From Halodesulfovibrio aestuarii DSM 17919 = ATCC 29578 (GTDB taxonomy: Bacteria; Desulfobacterota; Desulfovibrionia; Desulfovibrionales; Desulfovibrionaceae): 64,000 nt of DNA. The translations under genes were made by a program, and so were the position numbers. The stretch is from contig NZ_ARQF01000015.1 in NCBI RefSeq assembly GCF_000384815.1, forward strand, positions 61,608-125,607. Reading direction: 5' to 3'. The notes beneath the pieces are model-generated. The model had not been told where the DNA came from and did no database searches. It was given only the letters and a program-made list of their open reading frames with translations. Shown one piece after another: positions 18,948-27,101 of this stretch (within the stretch, counting starts at the first letter, position 1; the number at the start of each line of letters is the position of its first letter).

Positions 18948-20249
18948 ATGTCTATCACAATTGCAATTGCAATCGCTATCTTGGTATTCACACTATTCAT
19001 AGGTGTACCAATTCCGTTTGCATTCTTCAGTTCTGCTGCCTACTTAATTTTTCAGGGCAATTATGACCCTAGCTTCCTGCTGCCATACGGCTTCGCAAAA
19101 ATGAACTCTGTTGTTCTGCTTACCATTCCGCTCTTTATTATGGCGGGTGGTGTTATGGACAAGGGGGGCATCGGCGACAAGCTTATTGATGTTGTCGATA
19201 TTATCGCTGGCCGTATTCGCGGCGGACTTGGCGTAGTATGCGTTATCACTTGTGCTATCTTTGGTGCAGTATCCGGTTCTTCTTCCGCAACCGTATCCTG
19301 TATCGGCTCTATCATGATGCCTAAGCTCAAACGTGCAGGCTACCCTACCGGACATGCTGCGGCGCTCCTCGCAAGCTCCGGCGTACTTGGTATCCTTATC
19401 CCACCTTCCATGCTTATGATTTTGTACGCATGGATGGGTAACCAGTCCGTACTTGCTTGCTTCCTCGCAGCATTTGTTCCGGGTGTTATCCTTACGACAC
19501 TGCTCAGCCTTGTTAACCTGTACATGCTGCGCAACAACAAAAACATTCAAATTACAGAACACGGTGACTTTGCCACCACCAGCAAACTCTTCTTTAAAAA
19601 AAGTGCGAAGGCATCTCCGGCTCTTATGATGCCTGTCATCATTCTCGGCGGCATCTACGGCGGGATCATGACTCCTACAGAAGCCGCTGCAGCTGCTGTA
19701 CTGTATGCTATCCCTGTTGCACTGTTCGTCTACCGCGGCCTTAAGGCCCGAGATCTTATGAAGACTCTTATTGAGTCTGCAACAACTACCGGCGTTATTA
19801 TGGCTATGACCTTTGCGGTTATGATCCTTTCACGCCTGTATATTATGGAAGATCTGCCATCTCAGGTAATGTCCGTTCTTACTTCCGTATCTGAAAACAA
19901 ATACGTCATCCTTATGATGATCAACGTGTTCATGCTCATTATGGGTATGCTCATGGACGACGTTTCCGGTGTTCTTCTCGGCACGCCGCTGCTGCTGCCG
20001 CTTGTAACACAACTTGGTGTTGACCCGATCCACTTTGCAGCCATCATGGGTGTAAACCTCGGCATGGGTAACGTTACCCCGCCAACAGCGCCATTGCTTT
20101 ACCTTTCCGGTCGAATCTCCGGTGCACGAGTAAACACCATGCTAAAACCAACGATGATCCTTATTCTATTTGCATGGCTTCCGACACTTCTTATCACCAC
20201 CTACATCCCTGAAGTTTCACTCTGGCTTGTTAAACTTGCCATGGGTTAA
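18948..20249 (+). CDS. dctM: TRAP transporter large membrane subunit DctM
   Basis: This 433-residue, roughly 12-segment membrane protein is the sodium-coupled translocation subunit. Family blocks are visible: FIMAGGVMDKGGIGDKLID, GAVSGSSSATVSCIGSIM, GILIPPSMLMI and TPTEAAAAAVLYA; the last two are conserved re-entrant and sodium-site regions. It starts immediately after dctQ and ends 12 bases before sdaA. Confidence 0.93.
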   Translation: MSITIAIAIAILVFTLFIGVPIPFAFFSSAAYLIFQGNYDPSFLLPYGFAKMNSVVLLTIPLFIMAGGVMDKGGIGDKLIDVVDIIAGRIRGGLGVVCVITCAIFGAVSGSSSATVSCIGSIMMPKLKRAGYPTGHAAALLASSGVLGILIPPSMLMILYAWMGNQSVLACFLAAFVPGVILTTLLSLVNLYMLRNNKNIQITEHGDFATTSKLFFKKSAKASPALMMPVIILGGIYGGIMTPTEAAAAAVLYAIPVALFVYRGLKARDLMKTLIESATTTGVIMAMTFAVMILSRLYIMEDLPSQVMSVLTSVSENKYVILMMINVFMLIMGMLMDDVSGVLLGTPLLLPLVTQLGVDPIHFAAIMGVNLGMGNVTPPTAPLLYLSGRISGARVNTMLKPTMILILFAWLPTLLITTYIPEVSLWLVKLAMG

Positions 20250-20261
20250 GGAGCAATCCTC

Positions 20262-21494
20262 ATGCAGAGCATCAAAGAATTATATCGTATCGGTATCGGG
20301 CCTTCCTCATCCCATACAATGGGCCCGAAGTTTGCTGCAGAGCGTTTTTTAGCCGCTCACCCGCAGGCTGCAAGCTACAGAGTCCACTTGTTTGAAAGCA
20401 TGGGAGCCACCGGTAAAGGACACCTTACAGACTGGGCTATCCTTCAAGTTCTTGGCGAAGACCGCACTGGAATTGTATGGCGTCCAGACGACAAGCTTCC
20501 TGACCATCCGAACGGAATGATTTTTGAGGCTCTGGATGCTGAAGGTAACATAACAGCTGACTACACCGTTTACTCTGTAGGTGGCGGCGCGCTGCGCGAG
20601 CCGGGGGCTAAAAGCGAAACAACCACAGCAGTATACGATCTTACGACCATAGCTTCCATCATGGAACACTGCTCTGATGCTGGACTTACCTACTGGGAAT
20701 ACGTTGAAAACTGCGAAGGAAAGGAAATTTGGGATTTCCTCAAAGAGGTCTGGGAAGTTATGTCCGCTTCGATTGAGCATGGGCTCTCCAATCAGGGAGT
20801 ACTTCCAGGCTCAATCGGACTTCGCCGTCAAGCATGGAACTATCTCAAAAAAAGTAAACTTTCCGGAAAAGAATTGCAGCAGACAGGTCTAGTCACTGCA
20901 TACGCGTTAGCTGTTTCTGAAGAAAACGCCGGAGGGGGAACTATTGTTACAGCACCAACATGCGGTTCCTGCGGAATAGTACCTGCAGTGCTGCGTTATC
21001 TTAGTGAAAAACATGAGACCACAGAAAAAGACATCTTGCGCGCCCTTGCCACTGCCGCTCTCTTCGGTAATGTCATCAAGCACAACGGTTCTATTTCAGG
21101 TGCAGAAGTTGGCTGTCAGGGTGAAGTAGGTTCAGCCTGTTCCATGGCCGCTGCGGCTGCTACCCAGCTTTTAGGCGGTTCCATCAAGCAAATTGAATAT
21201 GCCGCAGAAATGGGACTGGAACACCACTTAGGACTCACCTGCGACCCTGTTGACGGGCTGGTACAAATTCCATGCATTGAACGCAATGCATGTGCTGCAA
21301 CCCGTGCACTTTCCCTTGCGGAAATGTCTCTCTTCTCAGATGGTACGCATCGAATACCATTTGACGAAGTTGTAGCTGTTATGACCAAAACCGGTCACGA
21401 CCTCCCAAGTCTCTACCGTGAGACTTCTACCGGAGGCCTTGCTGTCGCCTATGCTGACAGAAAGTCATGCAAAGGCTGCAAGGGCTGCGACTAA
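20262..21494 (+). CDS. sdaA: L-serine dehydratase (iron-sulfur, single chain)
   Basis: The enzyme deaminates L-serine to pyruvate and ammonia using a [4Fe-4S] cluster. It has the beta-domain signature GPSSSHTMGPKFAAERF at the N-terminus, GAKSETTT region, APTCGSCGIVPAVL, and the CDPVDGLVQIPCIERN cluster region. At 410 residues it is a fused alpha-beta form. The C-terminus KSCKGCKGCD is an unusual Cys-rich tail. AAGGAG precedes ATG 20262. Its position 12 bases after dctM points to serine, or a compound metabolised through it, as the imported substrate; pyruvate would then feed sulfate respiration or fermentation. Confidence 0.93.
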   Translation: MQSIKELYRIGIGPSSSHTMGPKFAAERFLAAHPQAASYRVHLFESMGATGKGHLTDWAILQVLGEDRTGIVWRPDDKLPDHPNGMIFEALDAEGNITADYTVYSVGGGALREPGAKSETTTAVYDLTTIASIMEHCSDAGLTYWEYVENCEGKEIWDFLKEVWEVMSASIEHGLSNQGVLPGSIGLRRQAWNYLKKSKLSGKELQQTGLVTAYALAVSEENAGGGTIVTAPTCGSCGIVPAVLRYLSEKHETTEKDILRALATAALFGNVIKHNGSISGAEVGCQGEVGSACSMAAAAATQLLGGSIKQIEYAAEMGLEHHLGLTCDPVDGLVQIPCIERNACAATRALSLAEMSLFSDGTHRIPFDEVVAVMTKTGHDLPSLYRETSTGGLAVAYADRKSCKGCKGCD

Positions 21495-21536
21495 AAAAAG
21501 ATATACTCTTAGACAACCTAAGACATATAGAGCACC

Positions 21537-21578
21537 GCAAAGGCGCCATCGGGATCATCCACCCGATGGCGCCTTTGC
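21537..21578 (+). terminator. Long inverted repeat after sdaA
   Basis: A perfect 17-bp inverted repeat (21537-21553 with 21562-21578) with an eight-base loop lies 43 bases past sdaA. It lacks a long T-run, so it may act as an mRNA end-stabilising hairpin or a weak terminator. Confidence 0.65.
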
Positions 21579-22193
21579 ACATATTTTGAACAGTAGTTAC
21601 TAGGTGCCCTTTTCTAGCCAGCAATGTTGTAGATCACCGGTTGGACATACACAGATACACGCCAGAACTACAATGCTCCAAAAAAACGAATGAGACCGGT
21701 GAATCATCACCGGTCTCCCCCATTGGCTCACTCTACGTTGCGAGAAGAGTTCGCTTTCAGCCCCTTGCATGGGCATGATTTATATCAATACAAGTTCATA
21801 TCAACTTATATTAAAAGACATTCGTATGTTTTTACTGGTCAGTATTAGTTACCATTCGCTACTGCTGAAAGTTGGAATCAGCCTCGACACATTCTGATCA
21901 CACAACGTACCCAAGACAAACTAACACAGGAGCATACATTTTTGTTAAAAGCCAGAACACCCTTGAAATAGCGCACAACGTTTATTCAAAAATGTCATTT
22001 CTGCTTTGAGTTATGTTTAGTCCTATCTTTTCTAAATAGTCAACACATATTGAAAGGTACAACTCCGAAAAATAACAACATATTCATCATACAAAACAAT
22101 GACACAACATAACCACTTGATTATTAAATCATTATAAAAAACAAAAAACTTATTATCTTTTGACTTTTTTGTTACTTTTTCTATCATAAATAA
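21579..22193. other. Intergenic region with an isolated hairpin
   Basis: About 615 bases without a credible gene. The left part contains an 11-bp inverted repeat at 21692-21717 (GAGACCGGTGA with TCACCGGTCTC) that, read on the minus strand, is followed five bases later by a T-run. This would suit the end of a small minus-strand RNA from about 21800, but no promoter was pinned down. The right part is very AT-rich. Confidence 0.4.
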
Positions 22194-22222
22194 GAAAAGC
22201 CCGCTACACAGCGAGCTTTTCT
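22194..22222 (-). terminator. Terminator of the carbonic anhydrase gene
   Basis: GAAAAGC/GCTTTTC arms with an inner CGCT/AGCG pairing form an imperfect hairpin 57 bases past the gene end on the minus strand, followed by a T-rich tract. Confidence 0.65.
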
Positions 22223-22278
22223 TTCATTTTGGCAACCGCCCAACTCTGTCTACTTGAAATAGTAAGTAATAAAGCGAG

Positions 22279-23034
22279 CTAATTTACCTTATTTTCCAAT
22301 TTAAGCTGCACATCGGCAAAAGTAACTGCAACGTTTTTTTCATTAAGCCAGCGAACCTCACCAGTATGCAAATCATATACGCCACCAGCAATTTTCACAT
22401 CGCCATTAACGTACTTGTCACGAACGAGCTTGCTCTGCATAAACAAGTCATGCAGTCCCTGCCATACATTCTGCTCCACAGAGGCATCAAGAACGCTCTG
22501 CCCATTCAACCCATCTTCTCTATTAAGAACACTAAGAACGGCAGGTTTAATCTTTGCAATAATTGCATTGATACTCGGAGTCAGATCATCTTTACTACCA
22601 TACAGCTTATCAATAGTAGCTTGTACAGCACCACAATTTGTATGCCCGAGAATAACAAGTAAAGGAGTATCTACAACCCCGACACCATATTCTACAGAAC
22701 CTGTTTGATCGACTCCAATGACATTACCGGCAGCACGGACAACAAAGGCATCCATTATTCCGATATCAAAGATTCGTTCAACAGGCATACGTGAGTCAGA
22801 ACAAGCGACAACAGTCGCCACCGCGTGGAAGTTCTGATCGATTCCCTTTGCCATAATTGTTTGCTCATAGCTCGAGCGTGGGTGTTCCGACTCGTTTACA
22901 ACGAATCGTTTATTCCCCTCTTGCAAGGCCTTGAGCGCGCTTTCTGGAGTTCTATCGCGCATATTCGCCCTCGCTTCATTTATTGTGAAACACACTAAAC
23001 AACAAACCAAAATAAAGCACAGTACGTTTCGCAT
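22279..23034 (-). CDS. Exported beta-class carbonic anhydrase
   Basis: The enzyme interconverts carbon dioxide and bicarbonate. Zinc and catalytic residues are visible as C78-SD80-SR82 and H131-TNC134. Residues 1-23 form a signal peptide with a hydrophobic core ending ARA, so the protein is predicted to work in the periplasm, less usual for the beta class, which is mostly cytoplasmic. The total length is 251 residues. AAGGAAA precedes the ATG. In a sulfate reducer it could supply bicarbonate or help with periplasmic pH and formate/CO2 handling, which is inference. It stands alone between two terminators. Confidence 0.9.
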   Translation of the reverse strand: MRNVLCFILVCCLVCFTINEARANMRDRTPESALKALQEGNKRFVVNESEHPRSSYEQTIMAKGIDQNFHAVATVVACSDSRMPVERIFDIGIMDAFVVRAAGNVIGVDQTGSVEYGVGVVDTPLLVILGHTNCGAVQATIDKLYGSKDDLTPSINAIIAKIKPAVLSVLNREDGLNGQSVLDASVEQNVWQGLHDLFMQSKLVRDKYVNGDVKIAGGVYDLHTGEVRWLNEKNVAVTFADVQLKLENKVN

Positions 23035-23212
23035 ACTCTTTCCTTAAAATGTCACAGTAGAATGAAAAGTCCCCCTACCCTCATTGGGTGACTCCCGCCT
23101 ACGTTACACAATTCTTAGTATGCAAAAAAACGTTGTTACACTCTTATGATTAACAACAGGTTACTTCCAAGTACTCATATGGCTAACGTATTGTAAGCCT
23201 TAGAACACAAAA

Positions 23213-23240
23213 AAAGCGTCCTTCAAGAGAAGGACGCTTT
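23213..23240 (-). terminator. Terminator of lptD
   Basis: AAAGCGTCCTT and AAGGACGCTTT arms (11 bp) with a six-base loop are followed on the minus strand by a T-run, 15 bases past the lptD stop. Confidence 0.88.
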
Positions 23241-23254
23241 ATTAAGTTCTATAC

Positions 23255-25594
23255 TTAAAAAGTGAGTCCCGGTAATTCAAGGTACACATTATAGCTATCG
23301 TCAAACGGTGTAAACTTTGCTTTGAAGATCAACCTAAAACATTGATGATCATAAATCAAAGAATAACTTTGTTCATAAGCTTCTTTTTTCTCAAAATCGT
23401 ATTCGTAGTATGCTTCAAGCCTGAGCGGCCTAAACATATCTACAGAAAGTCTATTTTTCCAGACATTAAGATTTCTTAATCCAGTTCCGGCATAGTCCAG
23501 ATTCTTATCAAGGTTATACCTGAAATCAACACCTGTTGAAAACTTACCATATTCTGGGGCAGCCAAAGTTAACGTGTGATCGTGACGATTTATCTGATTG
23601 TCATAGTATGAATAGAATGTTCGGGAGGAAAACCACACATGACTCCAAGGATAAAAGCGTAGCTCGCCTTCAAGATCACTCCAAGGTCGACGCTCATATG
23701 ATTCATCCTCAATTAGAGTACCTTCATCACGTTTAGCTTCTTCAAAATCATAGGACTGCAGTAAACGGAACCAAAGTAGCTCACTATATAATGTTTGAAG
23801 AGAAGGCTCTATCCCTTTTTCCTCATCACCTGAAAGAACCATGGCACGTTTCCTTGTAAGAATATTTACAAGAGAAACAGTTAATTCATCTTCATTACCC
23901 AAATGGTCTACGTAGTCATAGTTAGGGGTATCACTTTCGTTGCTGCCGGACACATGACGGTATTCAAAACGTGGTTGAATTGCATGCTTAAGACCAAGAA
24001 GCTCAGTTTCACCTGCATTATCCTGCGTTGCTACCAACGTCGGCTCGTAACTATACACTCGCGCAAGCTCTGTATAGCCGGAAACACCAAATTTGAAGAG
24101 AGTACGGTTGTCCCTGCTGTCATCTCCATTTTCCGTCGTGAGCGGATCACGATCCGTCGTATTATACCAGACCTGTTGCATCCCGACTTCAGGAGTAATT
24201 GTGCCGTATGAAGTTACAATTGGAAGACCAAGCATCGGCATCACATCAATGCGATTGCCATCAGTGCCTTCCTCACGAGCAAATTGCACAGACTGAAAAT
24301 CCGCAGTCAGTGTGAAAGGAATCTGTTCTAACCCGGGAATTCTGTTTCTAAAAAGATAAGCATCAAACTCAGGTAAACGCTGCAAGGTCGTATCTGTTGA
24401 GTGCTTTTTATTTCCATGACCCAACGCAGAATTCTGATTATACTCACCAAGCAACGCGGCACCAAATCGATCCCAATCACGTGTAAGAAGCAAACGAGAT
24501 GTACGAATTGGATCACTTATATCATTCAAAGAACGCCCGAAACGATTCTCTACTTCGTCTTGCGAGTCATCAAAACCAGCAGTAGTAGAGTTAAATTCTC
24601 TCAACATATCCTGATCTGAGACAAAATCTATGTCTGCTTTAAACTTCCAACGCGGATCTGGAAATTCACCATCATACATACCACGAACCCAGTAACGGTT
24701 CGCGTTCGTTCGTAAAAGATCATCATACCCAAAGTCACTGGCATCAGCAGTATCGTCTACAGTTTTTGCATCGTTAAGCCAGTCTGCACGTACCCATAAC
24801 TGATTTTCACTTGAAGTTCGGGAACGATATTCAACTCCCGGCATAAAGCCGCGTTTACTCATATACTGTGCATAGAACGTCATATCACGATCTTGATCAA
24901 TGGCCCAAAAATATGGTTGGGTAACCCAGAAACCTAAACGGTCTGTGCTACCAAAATCAGGACGAAGCAGTCCAGACTCTCGACGTGTTTTTACAGGCAA
25001 GACAAAGTAAGGGAGAGGAAGAACAGGATAATCACGGATCTCTACATCCGCGCCGTTAATAATCGCATACCCTTCCAATTCAAGGGTCGCTTTATCTGTA
25101 TTCAATGACCATGCAGGCTTATCACCATCGCACACGGTAATTTTCGCATTATTAAAAGTGTACGAGTCCCCCCAGTTCTTCTGAATTCGCTTACCGGAAA
25201 AATACATATGCGGGCCGGCCATAAAGACCTTGCCATTCTTCATCCAGCCAATCTTTTTGCCCAGATCAAACTCAGCAGTTTCCGCACTCAGGTTATCATT
25301 ATTCATGAACACCTCAACATTACCGGATAAATATACCCAGTTGGTAGCGGCATAGTATCGGGCGAAATCAGCTTTTAGATAATCATTACCCTGCTTAAGA
25401 ACGACATCCCCTTCAGCTTCAATGACGTCCGCGTCGTTAAGTGTCGATACTTTCTCTGCGGCGAGCTGCCACTCAACAGCTTCCTGATCTTCATTTGTCG
25501 CTGTAAGCGTTGCACTCTCCCCGGCTGTAACAGCCAACATGGTGAAGGCACAAACAAAAAAGACCACAACTGCTTTGCGAAGCGATACTAACAT
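23255..25594 (-). CDS. lptD: LPS-assembly outer-membrane protein LptD
   Basis: LptD inserts lipopolysaccharide into the outer leaflet of the outer membrane, with LptE. A signal peptide covers about residues 1-28. An OstA/LptA-like jellyroll follows (about 50-150), then a long region rich in aromatic residues that alternates in beta-barrel fashion up to the C-terminal Phe779. The mature protein has only two cysteines seen, C155 after the jellyroll and C752 near the C-terminus, which correspond in position to one of the two inter-domain disulfides of E. coli LptD (C173 to C724/C725). It is monocistronic; no lptE, surA or pdxA neighbour is present. Confidence 0.92.
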   Translation of the reverse strand: MLVSLRKAVVVFFVCAFTMLAVTAGESATLTATNEDQEAVEWQLAAEKVSTLNDADVIEAEGDVVLKQGNDYLKADFARYYAATNWVYLSGNVEVFMNNDNLSAETAEFDLGKKIGWMKNGKVFMAGPHMYFSGKRIQKNWGDSYTFNNAKITVCDGDKPAWSLNTDKATLELEGYAIINGADVEIRDYPVLPLPYFVLPVKTRRESGLLRPDFGSTDRLGFWVTQPYFWAIDQDRDMTFYAQYMSKRGFMPGVEYRSRTSSENQLWVRADWLNDAKTVDDTADASDFGYDDLLRTNANRYWVRGMYDGEFPDPRWKFKADIDFVSDQDMLREFNSTTAGFDDSQDEVENRFGRSLNDISDPIRTSRLLLTRDWDRFGAALLGEYNQNSALGHGNKKHSTDTTLQRLPEFDAYLFRNRIPGLEQIPFTLTADFQSVQFAREEGTDGNRIDVMPMLGLPIVTSYGTITPEVGMQQVWYNTTDRDPLTTENGDDSRDNRTLFKFGVSGYTELARVYSYEPTLVATQDNAGETELLGLKHAIQPRFEYRHVSGSNESDTPNYDYVDHLGNEDELTVSLVNILTRKRAMVLSGDEEKGIEPSLQTLYSELLWFRLLQSYDFEEAKRDEGTLIEDESYERRPWSDLEGELRFYPWSHVWFSSRTFYSYYDNQINRHDHTLTLAAPEYGKFSTGVDFRYNLDKNLDYAGTGLRNLNVWKNRLSVDMFRPLRLEAYYEYDFEKKEAYEQSYSLIYDHQCFRLIFKAKFTPFDDSYNVYLELPGLTF

Positions 25595-25900
25595 ACATTT
25601 TTCCCAACGATTTCAGGTAGAAAAGTAGAATTTTCCATAACTAGTTATGAGACCACGTACAACAGCGTTTAAGCTATACCACAGCTTAACATGCAGGGAA
25701 AGCATATAAAATAAGCGATATACCCATATCTCACCCGCGCAAAAAAGCTTTCCGCTCCCCCCGAATGAGGAATAAGGCGACTTAGTGCGAGTTGATAAGG
25801 AGATAGTTAAAAAAAACTGATAATTTCTTTAAGACACTTTTCACTTCCTTAAGGTGACAAAGATCTTGTCATCTGCTATCTTCTCCTTCACAGAATTAGG
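25595..25900. other. Intergenic region between lptD and rpsF promoter
   Basis: About 300 bases holding the divergent promoter region. No additional gene was found. The lptD promoter should lie near 25600-25700 on the minus strand, but clear hexamers were not identified. Confidence 0.4.
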
Positions 25901-25929
25901 TTGACAGAAGTTCACACCTGCCTTATTAA
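25901..25929 (+). promoter_or_regulatory. Sigma-70 promoter of the rpsF operon
   Basis: TTGACA at 25901-25906, a 17-base spacer and TATTAA at 25924-25929 form a near-consensus promoter. Transcription would start near 25936, about 60 bases before rpsF. Confidence 0.8.
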
Positions 25930-25995
25930 CCCTCGTTCTGCCTTGCTCACCCACTTATGTAGATGGGCGGGCCAACAGTCCATAAGGAGATTGGA

Positions 25996-26289
25996 ATGAG
26001 AAAATTCGAAACACTTTTGCTTCTCTCCCCAGAGTTAGCAAGTGATGCTCGCGAAGAACTGCTGAGCACTCTTACTGGTGTTATCGAGCGCGTTGAAGGC
26101 AACGTACTCGAAGCTGACCACTGGGGCATGCGTGACCTCGCATACCCGGTACAGAAATTTATGCGCGGCTACTACGTTCGTCTTGAGTTTGAAGCTCCTG
26201 GCACCGCTGTTGCCGAACTTGAACGTATCATCCGTATTACTGACGGTATCTTCAAGTACGTAACTGTTAAGCTTGAGGAGGCAAAATAA
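25996..26289 (+). CDS. rpsF: 30S ribosomal protein bS6
   Basis: bS6 binds the platform of the small subunit with bS18. ATG 25996 follows AAGGAGA. The 97-residue protein shows the family start [14 protein letters not shown] and the [10 protein letters not shown] core. It heads the rpsF-rpsR-rplI-dnaB cluster, and rpsR starts one base after its stop. In other bacteria the S6:S18 pair binds its own mRNA leader; the leader here (25930-25995) is short and I could not assign the known motif. Confidence 0.95.
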   Translation: MRKFETLLLLSPELASDAREELLSTLTGVIERVEGNVLEADHWGMRDLAYPVQKFMRGYYVRLEFEAPGTAVAELERIIRITDGIFKYVTVKLEEAK

Positions 26290-26290
26290 G

Positions 26291-26554
26291 ATGGCTTTTA
26301 AAAGACGTTTTACTCCACGCCGTAAATTCTGCCGCTTCTGTGCAGACAAAGATCTTCCGTTGAACTACAAGCGCCCGGACATCCTCCGTGACTTTATCAC
26401 CGAACGTGGTAAAATTATCGCTCGTCGTATCACCGGCACTTGTGCTTTCCACCAGCGCGCTCTCACTCGTGAGATTAAACGCTCCCGTCAGATGGCACTT
26501 CTTGTATTCACTTCCACTCACGCAAGTGAAGTGAAAAAGAAAAGCACCTTATAG
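26291..26554 (+). CDS. rpsR: 30S ribosomal protein bS18
   Basis: bS18 partners bS6 in the small subunit. ATG 26291 follows GGAGGCAAAATAAG, one base past rpsF. The 87-residue product is basic, with the conserved RKFCRFC zinc-type cysteine pair near the N-terminus and the core [13 protein letters not shown]. The order rpsF-rpsR-rplI is the classical one. Confidence 0.95.
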   Translation: MAFKRRFTPRRKFCRFCADKDLPLNYKRPDILRDFITERGKIIARRITGTCAFHQRALTREIKRSRQMALLVFTSTHASEVKKKSTL

Positions 26555-26564
26555 GAGATTTGTC

Positions 26565-27101
26565 ATGAAACTTATTCTCCGCGCTGACGTTGAGAACCTT
26601 GGCGTTCTTGGCGATATTGTAGAAGTTAAAGCTGGCTATGGCCGTAACTACCTTGTACCACAGGGTCTTGCTATGGTTGCTACTGCATCTAACATGAAAG
26701 TTTTTGAGCTTGACCGTAAAAAGCTCACTGACAAAATGGAAGCAGTACGCGGCGCAGCTCAGTCTCTGGCAGAAAAGCTGGAAGCTGCTGACGTTGTCAT
26801 CGAAGTTCGTGTTGGTGAAAACGACAAACTTTACGGTTCCGTTACTGCAAGCAACATCGCAGATGCACTTGCAGCACTCGACCTCGAAGTAGATCGTCGC
26901 CGTATCCTTCTTGACAGCCCAATCCGCACCCTTGGCGAATACACAATCCGTGTACGTCTCCACGCTGGTGTTATTGCTGAAGTTAAGCTCACAGTTAAAG
27001 CTGAAGGCCGCTTCATCGAAGAAGAAGCTCCAGTAGAAGCTCCTGTAGAAGAAAATGACGCAGAATCCACCGTGGAATCCGCAGACGAATCCGCAGAATA
27101 G
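26565..27101 (+). CDS. rplI: 50S ribosomal protein bL9 with acidic C-terminal tail
   Basis: bL9 spans the L1 stalk base of the large subunit. The N-terminal domain signature GDIVEVKAGYGRNYLVPQG is intact. The protein is 178 residues, about 30 longer than E. coli bL9, owing to an acidic tail rich in Glu, Pro, Val and Ala from about residue 148. The distal 47 bases overlap the dnaB frame if dnaB starts at 27055. An AGGAG precedes ATG 26565. Confidence 0.94.
   Translation: MKLILRADVENLGVLGDIVEVKAGYGRNYLVPQGLAMVATASNMKVFELDRKKLTDKMEAVRGAAQSLAEKLEAADVVIEVRVGENDKLYGSVTASNIADALAALDLEVDRRRILLDSPIRTLGEYTIRVRLHAGVIAEVKLTVKAEGRFIEEEAPVEAPVEENDAESTVESADESAE

Noticed and set aside
19044..19562. Minus-strand frame of 172 codons antisense to dctM
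   Set aside because: Antisense shadow with an improbable Asn/Thr/His-rich product.
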